From positions 2,046,001 to 2,110,000 of the forward strand of contig NZ_CP042862.1 of NCBI RefSeq assembly GCF_008001015.1: DNA of 64,000 nt, in the 5' to 3' direction. The stretch's first letter is position 1, and each line of letters starts with the position of its first letter. This DNA is from Serinicoccus profundi. Its GTDB lineage: Bacteria > Actinomycetota > Actinomycetes > Actinomycetales > Dermatophilaceae. The notes beneath the pieces were generated by a model that was not told the DNA's origin, ran no database searches, and saw only the letters and a program-made list of their open reading frames with translations. The translations under genes were made by a program, and so were the position numbers. This document shows positions 40,557 to 50,673 of this stretch, one piece after another.

Positions 40557-40580
40557 GCCGGGCACCCAGGGATGCCCGGC
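40557..40580. other. Short inverted repeat in the rimP divergent promoter region
   Basis: GCCGGGCA (40557-40564) and TGCCCGGC (40573-40580) form an 8-bp inverted repeat with an 8-base spacer in the 96-base region between rimP and the divergent lipoprotein gene. It may be an operator or a hairpin in the rimP leader. Confidence 0.4.
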
Positions 40581-40606
40581 GCGGTGCTGCTCGGGGTCAC
40601 ACACCC

Positions 40607-40612
40607 TACCGT
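40607..40612 (+). promoter_or_regulatory. -10 element of a leaderless promoter (ferritin-like lipoprotein)
   Basis: TACCGT (TANNNT) is followed by eight bases and the ATG at 40621. Confidence 0.4.
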
Positions 40613-40620
40613 CTGCGAGG

Positions 40621-41598
40621 ATGGCGGTCATGCCCGCCATCGCCTCCTCCCGCCGCGGCCTGCTACGCGTGGGAGCGTGGGCTGGAGCCTGCGCGGTGTT
40701 GGCCGGGTGCAGCGGTGAACGCCTGCGGACGCCGTGGTCGCCCGACCCCACCGCCGCACCCGATGGTGGGCGCGAGGCGCCGGACCTCGCGCTGCTGCAG
40801 CAGGCCCGCGACCGGGTGGAGCGCTATCGGATGCTGCTCGCCCGGACCGCTCCTCCCGGCGCCCGACGCCGACAGGCGCAGGCGTTGGACGAGCTCTGGC
40901 TGGTGCAGGTGGAGCGGCTCGACCTGGTCATGTCGACCCTGCGAGGCGGAGCGGGGGACTCTGCGCCCGCGACCTCCGACGCCGCAGTTGACGATGCCGC
41001 GGTCTCCTCGGGTCAGCCCCTGGACCTGCTGGACGTCGGCCGTCAGGTGCGGGACGACCTCCCCGCGGTCCTCACCGACCTCGCGGGCTCGACCCCGGTG
41101 CACCGGCCCATGCTGCTGGCGCTCGCCGCTCAGCACCTCTCGGCCGCGGAGGGCCTCGGAGCCGGGACGGACTGGCCGGAGCTCGTCGGACCGACCGGCA
41201 CAGCGGCGGTCCCGGTGCTGGCCACCACACGACCTGCGGTCTTCGCCCTGGAGGTGGTCGCGGCCCGGTCCGGGGGCGAGGAGCGCGAGACCTATGAGTC
41301 CGTGCTGGCCGACCTGCGCTCGGTGACCCGTTCGCTCACCACCCTGGCGGGGGACGCCGCCCCGGTGCCGCCGCTGGGCTACGACCTGCCGGAGCCGTTG
41401 GCGGACGCCACCGAACGGCGGGCCCTGGCCCGTGCCGTGGTCCAGGACATCGCCCCGTCGGTGCTCAGGGTGGGCGACCGGGCGGGCGCCGACACCGAAC
41501 AGGTCGAGGCATACCTCCGGCTCGTCATGCAGGCCACCCTCTGGGGCGCGCAGCTGGGGACTCCGGAGGTTGCCTTCCCGGGGATGACCCTGCCCTGA
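40621..41598 (+). CDS. Predicted lipoprotein with ferritin-like (DUF4439-type) C-terminus
   Basis: A 325-residue exported protein. SSRRGLL near residue 10 and the lipobox LAGC (Cys30) suggest twin-arginine export and lipid anchoring. The rest is helical, Ala/Leu-rich, with two helical halves; the C-terminal part (about 245-325, [22 protein letters not shown] and [13 protein letters not shown]) resembles the DUF4439 ferritin-like domain often found beside rimP. I cannot verify metal ligands. ATG 40621 is supported by a leaderless -10; ATG 40630 has GAGG at a normal distance and is the alternative. Confidence 0.7.
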   Translation: MAVMPAIASSRRGLLRVGAWAGACAVLAGCSGERLRTPWSPDPTAAPDGGREAPDLALLQQARDRVERYRMLLARTAPPGARRRQAQALDELWLVQVERLDLVMSTLRGGAGDSAPATSDAAVDDAAVSSGQPLDLLDVGRQVRDDLPAVLTDLAGSTPVHRPMLLALAAQHLSAAEGLGAGTDWPELVGPTGTAAVPVLATTRPAVFALEVVAARSGGEERETYESVLADLRSVTRSLTTLAGDAAPVPPLGYDLPEPLADATERRALARAVVQDIAPSVLRVGDRAGADTEQVEAYLRLVMQATLWGAQLGTPEVAFPGMTLP

Positions 41599-41644
41599 GC
41601 CGCCCCACCCGTGGGGTCTCGCACGAACGGGGCAGACTGGGCCC

Positions 41645-43576
41645 ATGCCGAACCGCCTGCAGAGCAGCACCTCCCCCTACCTCCTGCAGCACGCCCACAA
41701 CCCGGTGGACTGGTGGGAGTGGGGCGAGGACGCCTTCGCCGAGGCGAGTCGGCGCGGGTGCCCCGTCCTGCTGTCCGTGGGGTATGCCGCCTGCCACTGG
41801 TGCCACGTCATGGCGCACGAGTCCTTTGAGGACGAGGAGGTCGCTCAGGTGCTTCGGGAGGGCTTCGTCGCGGTGAAGGTGGACCGCGAGGAGCGCCCGG
41901 ACGTCGACGCGGCCTACCTGAGCGCCACCACCGCGCTCACCGGTCAGGGCGGCTGGCCGATGACCTGCCTGCTCACCCCCTCGGGCGAGCCGTTCTGGGC
42001 AGGCACCTACCTGCCCCGCGACCAGTTCCTGCAGCTGCTGCGGACCGCCGCCGAGCAGTGGGAGCAGGACCGCGACCGGCTCGAGGAGGGCGCGGGCCAG
42101 ATCACCTCCGCGCTGCAGGAGGCGCATGCGCGAGCCGCGTCCACGCGGGTCGGGACCGACCTCGACCTGCACGCGGCCGTGGCGACGCTGGGCACCGAGC
42201 ACGACCCGCAGTGGGGAGGTTTCGGCGGGGCACCGAAGTTCCCCCCGTCGATGGTGCTCGCCTTCCTGCTGCGCCACCACGCCCGCACCGGCGACGAGCG
42301 GGCGCTGCACATGGTCCGGTCCACCGCTGAGCACCTCGCCCGGTCCGGCACCTACGACCAGGTGGGCGGCGGCTTCTCCCGGTATGCCGTCGACCGGGCC
42401 TGGGTGGTCCCCCACTTCGAGAAGATGCTCTACGACAACGCCCTGCTGCTCGGGGTGTATGCCGACCTGGCGCGCACCGACGAGACGTCCCGCCCGTGGG
42501 CCGAGCGGGTGGTCCGCGAGACCGTCGAGTGGCTCGTGCGTGAGCTGTGGACCGAGCAGGAGGCCTTCGCCAGCTCGCTGGACGCCGACACCGACGGCGT
42601 CGAAGGAGCCACCTACACCTGGACCCGGTCCGAGCTGGCGGCCGCCCTCGGCCCCGAGGACGGCGAGCGGGCCGCCGACCTGCTGGGCGTCACGAGCCGC
42701 GGAACGTTCGAGCACGGCCGCTCGACCCTCCAGCTGCGCGAGGACCCCGCGGACTGGCGGTGGTATGCCGGGATCCGGCAGCGCCTGGACGTCACCCGCA
42801 GCCTGCGCGCGCAGCCGGGCCGGGACGACAAGGTGGTGACGGCGTGGAACGGCCTCCTCATCAGCTCCCTGGCCCACGCAGGGTGGGTCTTCGACGAGGA
42901 GGACTGGGTCGACCTGGCCGCTCGGTGCGCGCGCTTCCTGCTGCGCGAGCACGTCGTCGACGGACGGCTGCGCCGCAGCTCGCGGGACGGCGTCGTCGGC
43001 GGTGCGCTGGCCGTCGCCGAGGACTTCGGCAACCTCGCCGACGGCCTCCTGGCCCTGCACCGCGCCACGGGTGACCCGCACTGGCTGGTCGAGGCGGAGC
43101 AGCTGCTGGAGCGTGGGGTCGACCTCTTCGGCCAACCGGACGGAGGTTTCGCGGCCACCGGGCACGACGGCGAGCAGCTCTTCGTCACACCCACGACGAC
43201 CGGCGACAACGCCGAGCCGGGCGGTCTGTCGGCCCTCGCGCTCCCCCTGGTCCGAGCGGGGGCCCAAGGCGCTCGCCCCGACCTGCTGGAGCGTGCTGAC
43301 GAGGCGCTGCGCGTCGTGACAGCTCCCGCCCAGCACGCACCTCGCTTCGCCGGCTGGTCGCTCGTGGCGATGGAGGAGCTCGCCGCCGGGCCGGTCACGG
43401 TCCAGCTCGGCCCCGACGCGTCCCCCGAGCTGGTGCGGGCGGCACGGCATACCCCGGTGGGCACCCTGGTCATGGGTGCGGTCGGACCGGTCGACGGGCT
43501 CGAACCGGGGCAGGCGCTCGTCTGCCGAGGAACGGTCTGCGGCCTCCCGTCATCGGACCCCGCGTCGCTGCCCTGA
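41645..43576 (+). CDS. DUF255 thioredoxin-like protein (YyaL/SPATA20 family)
   Basis: A 643-residue cytosolic protein. The N-terminal thioredoxin-like domain (1-165) opens with [29 protein letters not shown] and holds the CHWC active-site motif ([18 protein letters not shown]). Then comes the long alpha/alpha-barrel part with [66 protein letters not shown], and [18 protein letters not shown]. The family resembles N-acylglucosamine epimerases in its second half; its reaction is not established. The gene stands alone. Confidence 0.92.
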   Translation: MPNRLQSSTSPYLLQHAHNPVDWWEWGEDAFAEASRRGCPVLLSVGYAACHWCHVMAHESFEDEEVAQVLREGFVAVKVDREERPDVDAAYLSATTALTGQGGWPMTCLLTPSGEPFWAGTYLPRDQFLQLLRTAAEQWEQDRDRLEEGAGQITSALQEAHARAASTRVGTDLDLHAAVATLGTEHDPQWGGFGGAPKFPPSMVLAFLLRHHARTGDERALHMVRSTAEHLARSGTYDQVGGGFSRYAVDRAWVVPHFEKMLYDNALLLGVYADLARTDETSRPWAERVVRETVEWLVRELWTEQEAFASSLDADTDGVEGATYTWTRSELAAALGPEDGERAADLLGVTSRGTFEHGRSTLQLREDPADWRWYAGIRQRLDVTRSLRAQPGRDDKVVTAWNGLLISSLAHAGWVFDEEDWVDLAARCARFLLREHVVDGRLRRSSRDGVVGGALAVAEDFGNLADGLLALHRATGDPHWLVEAEQLLERGVDLFGQPDGGFAATGHDGEQLFVTPTTTGDNAEPGGLSALALPLVRAGAQGARPDLLERADEALRVVTAPAQHAPRFAGWSLVAMEELAAGPVTVQLGPDASPELVRAARHTPVGTLVMGAVGPVDGLEPGQALVCRGTVCGLPSSDPASLP

Positions 43577-43643
43577 CCCCTCGTCACGTCCATATCCGGT
43601 GCTGCGCGCCCCCACCGGTGCACGAGTTTGCGAGGATGGACCC

Positions 43644-44804
43644 GTGCGCATCTCCCGAGCCCTGGCCACGGCCACCGCAGCCCTCGTGCTGGCGTCCTGC
43701 GGCGGCGCCGACACCTCCTCCACCCAGGTCGCGCCCACCTCGGCGGACCCGGACAGTGCGACGGGGACGGCCAGCGCGGGGCCGGCGCCCGACACGGGGG
43801 TGACCTCCGCCCCACCGGAAGCCGACTCCCCCGCGTCGGCGGTCCCGACCACCGCGACCGACTCGGCCGGCGCGACCGGCTCGGGTGGCTCGACCGCCAC
43901 CGGCGACGACGACACCGCAGCGTCGGCCACGTCGACCTCGAGCAGCCCCGAGCCGACGACGCAGGAGCCGGAGGCCTCGCCGCTCGGGGGCGGCCCGGTG
44001 ACCATCCTGCTCATCGGCACCGACTCCCGCGATCCGGCCTCCATGGGTGGCGCCTCGGACACCATCATGCTCATGCACCTGCCCGAGGACCGCGAGGAGA
44101 TCGCCCTGGTCTCGCTGACCCGGGACATGTGGGTCGACATCCCCGGTCTGGGGCAGGGCAAGATCAACTCCGCCTTCGCCCGGGGCGGCACCGACACCCT
44201 GCGGGCCACCGTGTCCGATCTGCTCGGCGGGGTCGAGATCGACTACGTGCTGCAGTCCAACTTCCAGGGCTTCATCAACCTCACCCGATGGCTCGAGGGC
44301 TTCGAGGTGGACAACCAGCACGCCTCGTCGGTGACGGTCGGCTCGACCGGGCGGCAGGTGGTCTTCGAGGAGGGGGAGATCTGGCTGGAGAACACCGACG
44401 GGCTGATCTACTCCCGTGAGCGCAAGACGCTGCCCCTCGGCGACCTCGACCGCACCGAACGTCAGCGCGCCGTCCTCATCGGGATGATGGACCGGATGCA
44501 GGAGCGCCTCGAGGAGGATCCGCAGGACTTCCCCGAGCTCGTGGCCAACCTGCGCGACAACGTCAAGGTGACCGGTGACCTCGACGTCGCCGACTTCGTG
44601 GCGCTGGCGCCGCTGCTCACCGAGCTCGACCCGGAGGACACGATCTCCCTCATGGTCCCCATCACCGGCTTCGACATGATCGCCGGTCAGTCGGTCAACA
44701 TCGTGGACCGCGAGCAGACGTCGGCCCTCGGCGAGGCGCTCCGGGAGGACTCCCTGGAGGAGTATGTCGAGCGCTGGGGCACCGGCTACGCGCCGGGCGG
44801 CTGA
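43644..44804 (+). CDS. LytR-CpsA-Psr (LCP) family lipoprotein
   Basis: A 386-residue cell-envelope protein from GTG 43644. The signal peptide ends in the lipobox LASC (Cys19). A Ser/Thr/Pro-rich wall-spanning linker runs to about residue 112, followed by the LCP domain with VTILLIGTDSRD, SDTIMLMHL, VSLTRDMWVDIPG, GKINSAFARGG and the RxxQR-like DRTERQRAV. LCP enzymes attach teichoic acid, capsule or arabinogalactan precursors to peptidoglycan. Most LCP proteins use a membrane helix, so lipid anchoring is a variation. It converges with the TSUP permease. Confidence 0.9.
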   Translation: MRISRALATATAALVLASCGGADTSSTQVAPTSADPDSATGTASAGPAPDTGVTSAPPEADSPASAVPTTATDSAGATGSGGSTATGDDDTAASATSTSSSPEPTTQEPEASPLGGGPVTILLIGTDSRDPASMGGASDTIMLMHLPEDREEIALVSLTRDMWVDIPGLGQGKINSAFARGGTDTLRATVSDLLGGVEIDYVLQSNFQGFINLTRWLEGFEVDNQHASSVTVGSTGRQVVFEEGEIWLENTDGLIYSRERKTLPLGDLDRTERQRAVLIGMMDRMQERLEEDPQDFPELVANLRDNVKVTGDLDVADFVALAPLLTELDPEDTISLMVPITGFDMIAGQSVNIVDREQTSALGEALREDSLEEYVERWGTGYAPGG

Positions 44805-44860
44805 CCGGCACATCGGCGCAGCCCCGGGAGGTCGAGGGGTCGACCGGTCCCCCCGGTCGC

Positions 44861-45661
44861 TCAGCCGGTGAACTGCACCCAGGTGTCGTAGCCGATCTTG
44901 ACGACGAAGGCGGCGACCAGGACGACGAAGACCATGCGCACGAAGCCGCTGCCCCGTGACACCGCGACCCGCGCCCCGAGGTAGCCGCCCAGCACGTTGG
45001 CCGCCCCGATGAGCAGTCCCACCGACCAGACCACCGCCCCCTGGGGGATGAAGACGACCAGCGCTGCGAGATTGGTGGCCAGGTTGGCGATCTTGGCCTT
45101 GGCGCTGGCCTCGAGGAAGCCATACCCCAGGACGCTGACCAGCGCGAAGACGAAGAAGGAACCGGTGCCCGGCCCCAGCGCCCCGTCATAGGTGCCGACC
45201 GCCAGACCGATGAGGACGGTCGACCCGACGTGCCGCCGCCTCGAGTGCCCGAAGCGCAGGGCCTGCATCTGCCCCATCGAGGGCTTCATGAGTGTGTAGG
45301 CACCGACCGCGACGAGGACGCCGAGGATGATCGGGTTGAAGGCCGCCTTGGAGATGGAGAAGGCGAGCACCGCACCGGACGCGCCGCCGCAGAAGGCGGC
45401 CCCGGCCAGGGGCAGGGCGGTCCGCAGATCGGGTCGGATCCGCCGCAGGTAGGTGATCGCGCTGGTGGTGGTGCCGCAGATCGAGCCCACCTTGTTGGTG
45501 GCGAGCAGCTGCACCGGGCTCGCCCCGGGGAGGGCGACGAGCAGGGCCGGCAGCTGGATGAGGCCGCCCCCGCCCACGACCGCGTCGATGAACCCGGCCA
45601 CCAGGGCGGCGAGGGCGAGGAAGACCAGGACCCGAGGCTCGAGATCGAGAGCCTCCAGCAC
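44861..45661 (-). CDS. TSUP-family permease (TauE/SafE/YfcA-type)
   Basis: A 266-residue membrane protein with about eight helices in two repeats. The first repeat has ALVAGFIDAVVGGGGLIQLPALL and the second GTYDGALGPGTGSFFVFALV, the YfcA-like signatures of sulfite/sulfur-compound exporters. The substrate is unknown. GTG 45661 starts ten bases after the proS stop on the same strand, so it may be read through from proS. Confidence 0.9.
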   Translation of the reverse strand: MLEALDLEPRVLVFLALAALVAGFIDAVVGGGGLIQLPALLVALPGASPVQLLATNKVGSICGTTTSAITYLRRIRPDLRTALPLAGAAFCGGASGAVLAFSISKAAFNPIILGVLVAVGAYTLMKPSMGQMQALRFGHSRRRHVGSTVLIGLAVGTYDGALGPGTGSFFVFALVSVLGYGFLEASAKAKIANLATNLAALVVFIPQGAVVWSVGLLIGAANVLGGYLGARVAVSRGSGFVRMVFVVLVAAFVVKIGYDTWVQFTG

Positions 45662-45671
45662 CCCCGCGACC

Positions 45672-47480
45672 TCAGCCGGCCGAGGTGGCGGTCGAGCCCC
45701 GCACCTCGGAGAGCACCTCGGTCACCGTGGCGTCGAGCGTGACCTCGCGGCGCTCGCCGGACCGGCGGTCCTTGATCTCGACCACGCCGTCGGCGAGTCC
45801 CTTGCCGACCACGACGATCGTCGGGACGCCGAGCAGCTCGGCGTCCTTGAACTTCACGCCGGGGCTGACCTTGGGCCGGTCGTCGTAGACGACCTCCAGG
45901 CCCTGCGCCTCGAGCTCGGCGACGAGTCCCTCGGCGTGCTCGAAGACCGCCTGGTCCTTGCCCGTCGCGACGACGTGGACGTCGGCGGGGGCCAGCTCGC
46001 GCGGCCACACCAGACCCAGCTCGTCGTGGGTGGCCTCCGCGACGGCGGCGACCGCGCGGGAGACACCGACCCCGTAGGAGCCCATGGTCACCGTGACGAG
46101 CTTGCCGTTCTCGTCGAGGACCTTGAGGTCCAGCGCCTCGGCGTACTTACGCCCGAGCTGGAAGATGTGGCCCATCTCGATACCCCTGGCCAGGGTGAGC
46201 GTGCCGGCGCCGTCCGGGCTGGGGTCGCCCTCGCGGATCTCCGCGGCCTGGATGGTGCCGTCGGCGGTGAAGTCCCGGCCGAGGACCAGGTCGAAGACGT
46301 GCTTGCCGTGCTCGTCGGCGCCGGTGACCCATGCCGAGCCCTCGGCGACAGAGGGGTCGAGGAGGTAGCGGATGCCGCTGCCGCCCGAGTCTGCGGTGCT
46401 CTCCCCGAGGACACCCGGTCCGATGTAGCCCTTGGCGAGCATCGGGTAGGCGGCGAAGTCGGCCTCCTCGAAGGGGCGCCAGGTGGCGGGCGCGATCTGC
46501 GCCTCCAGCCGCTTGGCGTCGACGTCACGGTCACCGGGCAGGCCGATGGCCAGCGGCTCGGTGGTGCCGTCGGGGTGGGTGAGGAGGACCACGACGTTCT
46601 TGAGCGTGTCGACCGCCGTCCAGGGCCGGCCGTCGGCCCGCGGGTGCAGCGCGTTGCCCTGGTCCACCAGGGACGCGATGGTCGGGCTGTCGGGGGTGTC
46701 CTCGACATGGGCGGCGGGGATCGCCTCGACGACGGAGGCGTCGACGGCGGGCGCCTGGGGCACGACGACCGCCTCGACGTTCGCGGCATACCCGGAGGCC
46801 TCGCAGCGCACGAAGGTGTCCTCGCCGATCGGGCTGACCGCGAGGAACTCCTCGCTGGCCGAGCCGCCCATGGCGCCGGAGTCGGCGTAGACGATGACGT
46901 AGTCGAAGCCGAGCCGGTCGAAGATCCGGATGTAGGCCTCGCGGTGCCGCGCGTAGGCCTCGTCGAGCCCCTCGTCGCTCACGTCGAAGGAGTAGGAGTC
47001 CTTCATGATGAACTCGCGGCCGCGCAGCAGGCCGGCGCGGGGACGCGCCTCGTCGCGGTACTTCGTCTGGATCTGGTAGAGCGTCAGCGGCAGCTCCTTG
47101 TAGGAGCTGAACATGTCCTTGACCGCGAGGGTGAACATCTCCTCGTGGGTCGGGCCCAGCAGCATGTCGACGCCCTTGCGGTCCTGCAGCCGGAAGAGGT
47201 TGGGGCCGTACTCGGTCCAGCGGCCGGTCGCCTCGTAGGGCTCGCGCGGCAGGAGGGCGGGGAAGCTCAGCTCCTGGCCGCCGATGGCGTCCATCTCCTC
47301 GCGGACGACGCCCTCGACCTTGCGCAGGACCTTGAGCCCCAGCGGCAGCCAGGAGTAGACGCCCGGGGCGGCCCGCCGGATGTAGCCGGCGCGCACGAGC
47401 AGCTTGTGCCCGGGCAGCTCGGCGTCGGCCGGGTCCTCGCGCAGGGTCCGCAGGAACAGGGTCGACAGGCGCATGACCAC
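45672..47480 (-). CDS. proS: Prolyl-tRNA synthetase
   Basis: Charges tRNA-Pro; about 602 residues, the bacterial type with an insertion domain. Class II motifs: motif 1 region [21 protein letters not shown], motif 2 [31 protein letters not shown], motif 3 [16 protein letters not shown]. The YbaK-like editing domain is at about 235-385, and the anticodon-binding domain is C-terminal ([14 protein letters not shown] to [14 protein letters not shown]). GTG 47480 is preceded by GAGGAG at nine bases; ATG 47474 is the alternative. Confidence 0.95.
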   Translation of the reverse strand: MVMRLSTLFLRTLREDPADAELPGHKLLVRAGYIRRAAPGVYSWLPLGLKVLRKVEGVVREEMDAIGGQELSFPALLPREPYEATGRWTEYGPNLFRLQDRKGVDMLLGPTHEEMFTLAVKDMFSSYKELPLTLYQIQTKYRDEARPRAGLLRGREFIMKDSYSFDVSDEGLDEAYARHREAYIRIFDRLGFDYVIVYADSGAMGGSASEEFLAVSPIGEDTFVRCEASGYAANVEAVVVPQAPAVDASVVEAIPAAHVEDTPDSPTIASLVDQGNALHPRADGRPWTAVDTLKNVVVLLTHPDGTTEPLAIGLPGDRDVDAKRLEAQIAPATWRPFEEADFAAYPMLAKGYIGPGVLGESTADSGGSGIRYLLDPSVAEGSAWVTGADEHGKHVFDLVLGRDFTADGTIQAAEIREGDPSPDGAGTLTLARGIEMGHIFQLGRKYAEALDLKVLDENGKLVTVTMGSYGVGVSRAVAAVAEATHDELGLVWPRELAPADVHVVATGKDQAVFEHAEGLVAELEAQGLEVVYDDRPKVSPGVKFKDAELLGVPTIVVVGKGLADGVVEIKDRRSGERREVTLDATVTEVLSEVRGSTATSAG

Positions 47481-47601
47481 GTGGGGGCACTCCTCGGTGA
47501 ACGGTGTCGCGGGGTATGCCGGGTTCCCGGCGCTACGAGGGTACCTTCCGGCCCCGCAGCGCTTCGACGCCAATTCCGGCCCGGGTGGGCCTGGCATGTG
47601 G

Positions 47602-48810
47602 TCAGCGGGCGGCCGCGACCTCGGCGACCCCCGCGAGCAGGCGGTCGACGTCGTCGGTGCTCGTGTAGGGCGCCATCCCTACCCGCACCCCGCCGGCCGG
47701 GCCGAGCCCGAGCCGGTGGGCGAGCTCCCAGGCGTAGAAGTGCGAGGCCGGCGCGTTGACGCCCCGGGTGGCCAGGTGGCGGTGGACGGCCGACGGCTCC
47801 ACCCCCTCGAGCGTGAACAGCAGCGTCGGGGTGCGGTGGGCGGCCCGGGACCACAGCGTGAGCCCCTCGACCTGTCGCAGCCCGTCCTCGGTGCGCTCGC
47901 GCAGGGCGTCCTCGTGCTCCTCGACGGCCGCGAAGGCGCTGGTGAGCCGCTCGGGTCGGGAGCCGCCCACGCCCCAGCCCGCGATGACGTCGACGGCCGC
48001 CGCCGCGCCGGCGAGCAGCTCGTAGGGCAGGGTGCCCAGCTCGAAACGCTCGGGCACCGCGTCGCTGGAGGGCAGCAGCTTGTCCGGCCGCAGCTCCTTC
48101 AGCAGGTCGGCCCGCGCCGCGAGGACCCCGAGGTGCGGGCCGAAGAACTTGTAGGGCGAGCAGGAGAGCAGGTCGGCCCCGAGCGCGGCCCGGTCCACCC
48201 GGGCGTGCGCGGCGAGGTGCACGGCGTCGACGTGCACCAGCGCACCGGCCGCGTGCGCGGCGTCGGCGAGGGGCCGGACGTCGGGCCGGGTGCCGATGAG
48301 GTTGGCCGCCCCGGGGACGGCCACGAGGCGGGTCCGGTCGGACAGGACGGCGGTGAGCGCCTCGAGCGGCAGCTCACCCGTCGCGGCGTCGACCTCGGCC
48401 CACCGGACCGTGGCACCTGCCGCCTCCGCAGCGAGGACCCACGGTCGGATGTTGGCGTCGTGGTCCAGGGAGGTCACGACCACCTCGTCCCCGGGGCCCC
48501 AGCGCTGCTCCCGGGCCAGGGTGCGGGCGAGGTCCATGGTCAGCGCGGTCATGCTCCGGCCGAAGACCACCTCCCCCGGCTCCACGCCCAGCAGGTCGCC
48601 CAGGGCCGAGCGGGCGCTGGAGACGACCTCCTCGGCGGCCTGCTCCGAGGCGGTCACCACGCCCCTGTTGGAGATGGCGCTGGTCAGCGTGGCGGCCACC
48701 GCCTCGGCCACCGCGCTCGGCGTCTGCGAGCCGCCGGGGCCGTCGAAGAAGGCGATCCCGGACTGCAGGGACGGGAACTGCGCGCGGACGGCGGCGACGT
48801 CGAGAGGCAT
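47602..48810 (-). CDS. Class V aminotransferase (cysteine desulfurase-like)
   Basis: A 402-residue PLP enzyme from ATG 48810. It has [18 protein letters not shown] near the N-terminus, [35 protein letters not shown] (PLP-binding Asp) and [17 protein letters not shown] with the Schiff-base Lys. It belongs to the cysteine desulfurase-like SAM... subgroup rather than IscS/SufS, as no Cys-containing RxGHHC loop is seen; the C-terminal [15 protein letters not shown] occupies that place. The substrate is unknown. It lies between the peptidase terminator and proS. Confidence 0.85.
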   Translation of the reverse strand: MPLDVAAVRAQFPSLQSGIAFFDGPGGSQTPSAVAEAVAATLTSAISNRGVVTASEQAAEEVVSSARSALGDLLGVEPGEVVFGRSMTALTMDLARTLAREQRWGPGDEVVVTSLDHDANIRPWVLAAEAAGATVRWAEVDAATGELPLEALTAVLSDRTRLVAVPGAANLIGTRPDVRPLADAAHAAGALVHVDAVHLAAHARVDRAALGADLLSCSPYKFFGPHLGVLAARADLLKELRPDKLLPSSDAVPERFELGTLPYELLAGAAAAVDVIAGWGVGGSRPERLTSAFAAVEEHEDALRERTEDGLRQVEGLTLWSRAAHRTPTLLFTLEGVEPSAVHRHLATRGVNAPASHFYAWELAHRLGLGPAGGVRVGMAPYTSTDDVDRLLAGVAEVAAAR

Positions 48811-48865
48811 ACCCCTCAGCCTAGGTGTCGCCACCCGGCCACCCCACCTCTCGTCCACCCGTGGG

Positions 48866-48909
48866 GTGTGGTGGATGTGGGTCGCCAGGGCGACCCACAT
48901 CCACCACAC
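48866..48909 (-). terminator. 20-21-bp perfect palindrome downstream of the M28 peptidase
   Basis: The arms 48866-48885 and 48890-48909 are perfectly complementary with only four bases between them (the inner C-G can also pair). It lies 12 bases after the peptidase stop on the minus strand. No T-tract follows, which fits the actinobacterial hairpin type of terminator. Confidence 0.75.
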
Positions 48910-48920
48910 AGGCCGGGCGG

Positions 48921-50513
48921 TTACTCGTGCTCGCCCTCGTGGTCTGGGTCGTGGCCGTCGTCGCCACCGAGCGGACCGGCGAAGGTGTGCTCCGGCCCGG
49001 CCGGGGCCGGGATGGTGAACCGGCCGGGGACGCTCGCCCCCCGGACGCCGTTGACGCCCTCGGTCGACATGGCGTAGCGGAAGACGGCGAAGGCCACCGC
49101 ATCCGCGTTGACCTCGAGGGCCTCGTGGCTGAGGTTGTCGATCGTGTCGCAGGCCTGGTGGTAGCACTGGTCGAAGGACTCACCGGCCACGCCGCCCCAG
49201 ACCGCCTGCTGCTCCGGCGTCTTGACGACCTCGGCGCCAGTGAACAGACCACCGGAGGGGATGCCCTCATTGATGAAGGCCTGGTAGTCGCTGCGACCGC
49301 TGAAGGCCGAGTCGTCGTAGGGCTCGCCCCGCAGGGTGTAGAACGACTCGAAGGTGCCCTCGATGTGCTCCGACCCGGCGGGCACCGTGACCGGGGCCTC
49401 GAAGCTGGACTCGTTCGCGTCATACACGCCGAAGTAGTAGTTCGGCGAGGCGATCATGTCGAAGTTGAGGTAGAGCGCGATCTCCTCGAGCTCCTCGGGC
49501 GTCCGCTGTCCGACCCACTCGGTGGAGCCGATGAGACCGAGCTCCTCGGCGCCCCACCAGGCGAGTCGCACGGTGTTCTCGGGGCGGGACTTGCTCATCT
49601 GCTGGGCGACCTCGAGCAGCCCGGCGGATCCGGAGCCGTTGTCGTTGATGCCAGGACCAGCGGTCACCGAGTCGAGGTGGGCACCGGCCATGACGACATT
49701 GCCCTCCGCCCGGCCGGCGAGCTCGCCGATGACGTTGTAGGACGTGACCTCGGTGAACTGCACGGACACGCGGGCGGTCGAGCCGGCCTGGGCCAGCGAG
49801 ACGCCCGAGTCGAAGGAGGTGCCGACGACGGGGATGTCGACGATGTCCTGCCCGCCGAGCGTCGGGTTGAGGACACCGAAGCGGTCACCAGCGCTCGTGT
49901 CGCCCTGGTTGAAGATGATCACTCCGCCGGCACCGGCCGCCTCGGCGTTGAGCGCCTTGACCCCGAAGGCGCAACCCCCACGTTGGACCAGCGCGATCGC
50001 GCCGGCGGGGAAGCCGGCGAAGTCCGCCGCCTCGCAGCCGCTGGTGTTGGCCCGGTCGCCGACGAGGTTGATGTCCACCGGGACGACGGCGGCGGTGACC
50101 TCGCCCTCACCGGTGCCCGTGGCGTAGCGGTGCGGATGGCTCGCGGCCAGCGGGGTCAGCTGGTCGAGCTCGGAGTCGGCCGCGTCGTAGGTGAAGGGCA
50201 CGACCTCGGCCGACCAGCCCGACGCCTCCAGCGTCTCGACGACGTAGTCGACGCTGGCCTGGTAGCCCGGGGTGTCCGAGGCGCGGTTGCCGCCGTGGGC
50301 GTCCGCGATGGCCTGGAAGGCCTCCATGTGCTCCAGGACGCCGTCGAGGGTGACGCACTCCAGGAGCTTGGCGTAGGTGTTGTTGGTGCGGCTGTCGCAG
50401 CCGGTCTTCCCTGCCGGGGCGGCCCCTGAGGGCACGGCCACCAGCGAGGTGGTGATGAGGGCGGCGGCAGCCGCGGCGCCCAGCGTGCGCCGAGGGCGCA
50501 GGCGAGATGTCAT
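48921..50513 (-). CDS. Secreted M28-family aminopeptidase with PA domain
   Basis: A 530-residue zinc exopeptidase with a cleavable signal peptide (RRTLGAAAAAALITTSLVAVPSGAAPA). A PA domain is inserted at about 135-255 (FPAGAIALVQRGGCAFGVKALNAEAAGAGGVII). The M28 core has the metal-ligand regions VVMAGAHLDSV, GPGINDNGSGSAGLLE, LAWWGAEELGLIGS (catalytic Glu), YLNFDMIASPNY, and YHQACDTIDNLS. The C-terminus is acidic with His (DDGHDPDHEGEHE). It resembles Streptomyces aminopeptidase S-type enzymes. AAGGAG precedes the ATG. It diverges from the S9 peptidase gene. Confidence 0.93.
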   Translation of the reverse strand: MTSRLRPRRTLGAAAAAALITTSLVAVPSGAAPAGKTGCDSRTNNTYAKLLECVTLDGVLEHMEAFQAIADAHGGNRASDTPGYQASVDYVVETLEASGWSAEVVPFTYDAADSELDQLTPLAASHPHRYATGTGEGEVTAAVVPVDINLVGDRANTSGCEAADFAGFPAGAIALVQRGGCAFGVKALNAEAAGAGGVIIFNQGDTSAGDRFGVLNPTLGGQDIVDIPVVGTSFDSGVSLAQAGSTARVSVQFTEVTSYNVIGELAGRAEGNVVMAGAHLDSVTAGPGINDNGSGSAGLLEVAQQMSKSRPENTVRLAWWGAEELGLIGSTEWVGQRTPEELEEIALYLNFDMIASPNYYFGVYDANESSFEAPVTVPAGSEHIEGTFESFYTLRGEPYDDSAFSGRSDYQAFINEGIPSGGLFTGAEVVKTPEQQAVWGGVAGESFDQCYHQACDTIDNLSHEALEVNADAVAFAVFRYAMSTEGVNGVRGASVPGRFTIPAPAGPEHTFAGPLGGDDGHDPDHEGEHE

Positions 50514-50673
50514 GAGGACTCCTTCGTCACTCCGGACGGGTGCCCGGTCGGGTACCCAGGGGTCAAGGTAGTCCTGGCTCCGCGTCCGTGCGTGGATTGC
50601 TGCAGCGACACCTCCCCACCGCGGTGGGCCGAGGCCCCGCGGTGTCCTGGGACGCGTGTGATGAGGTAGGTGG

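Noticed and set aside
47481-47600. T-box leader before proS
   Set aside because: No T-box sequence, specifier loop or terminator/antiterminator pair is visible in the 120-base gap.
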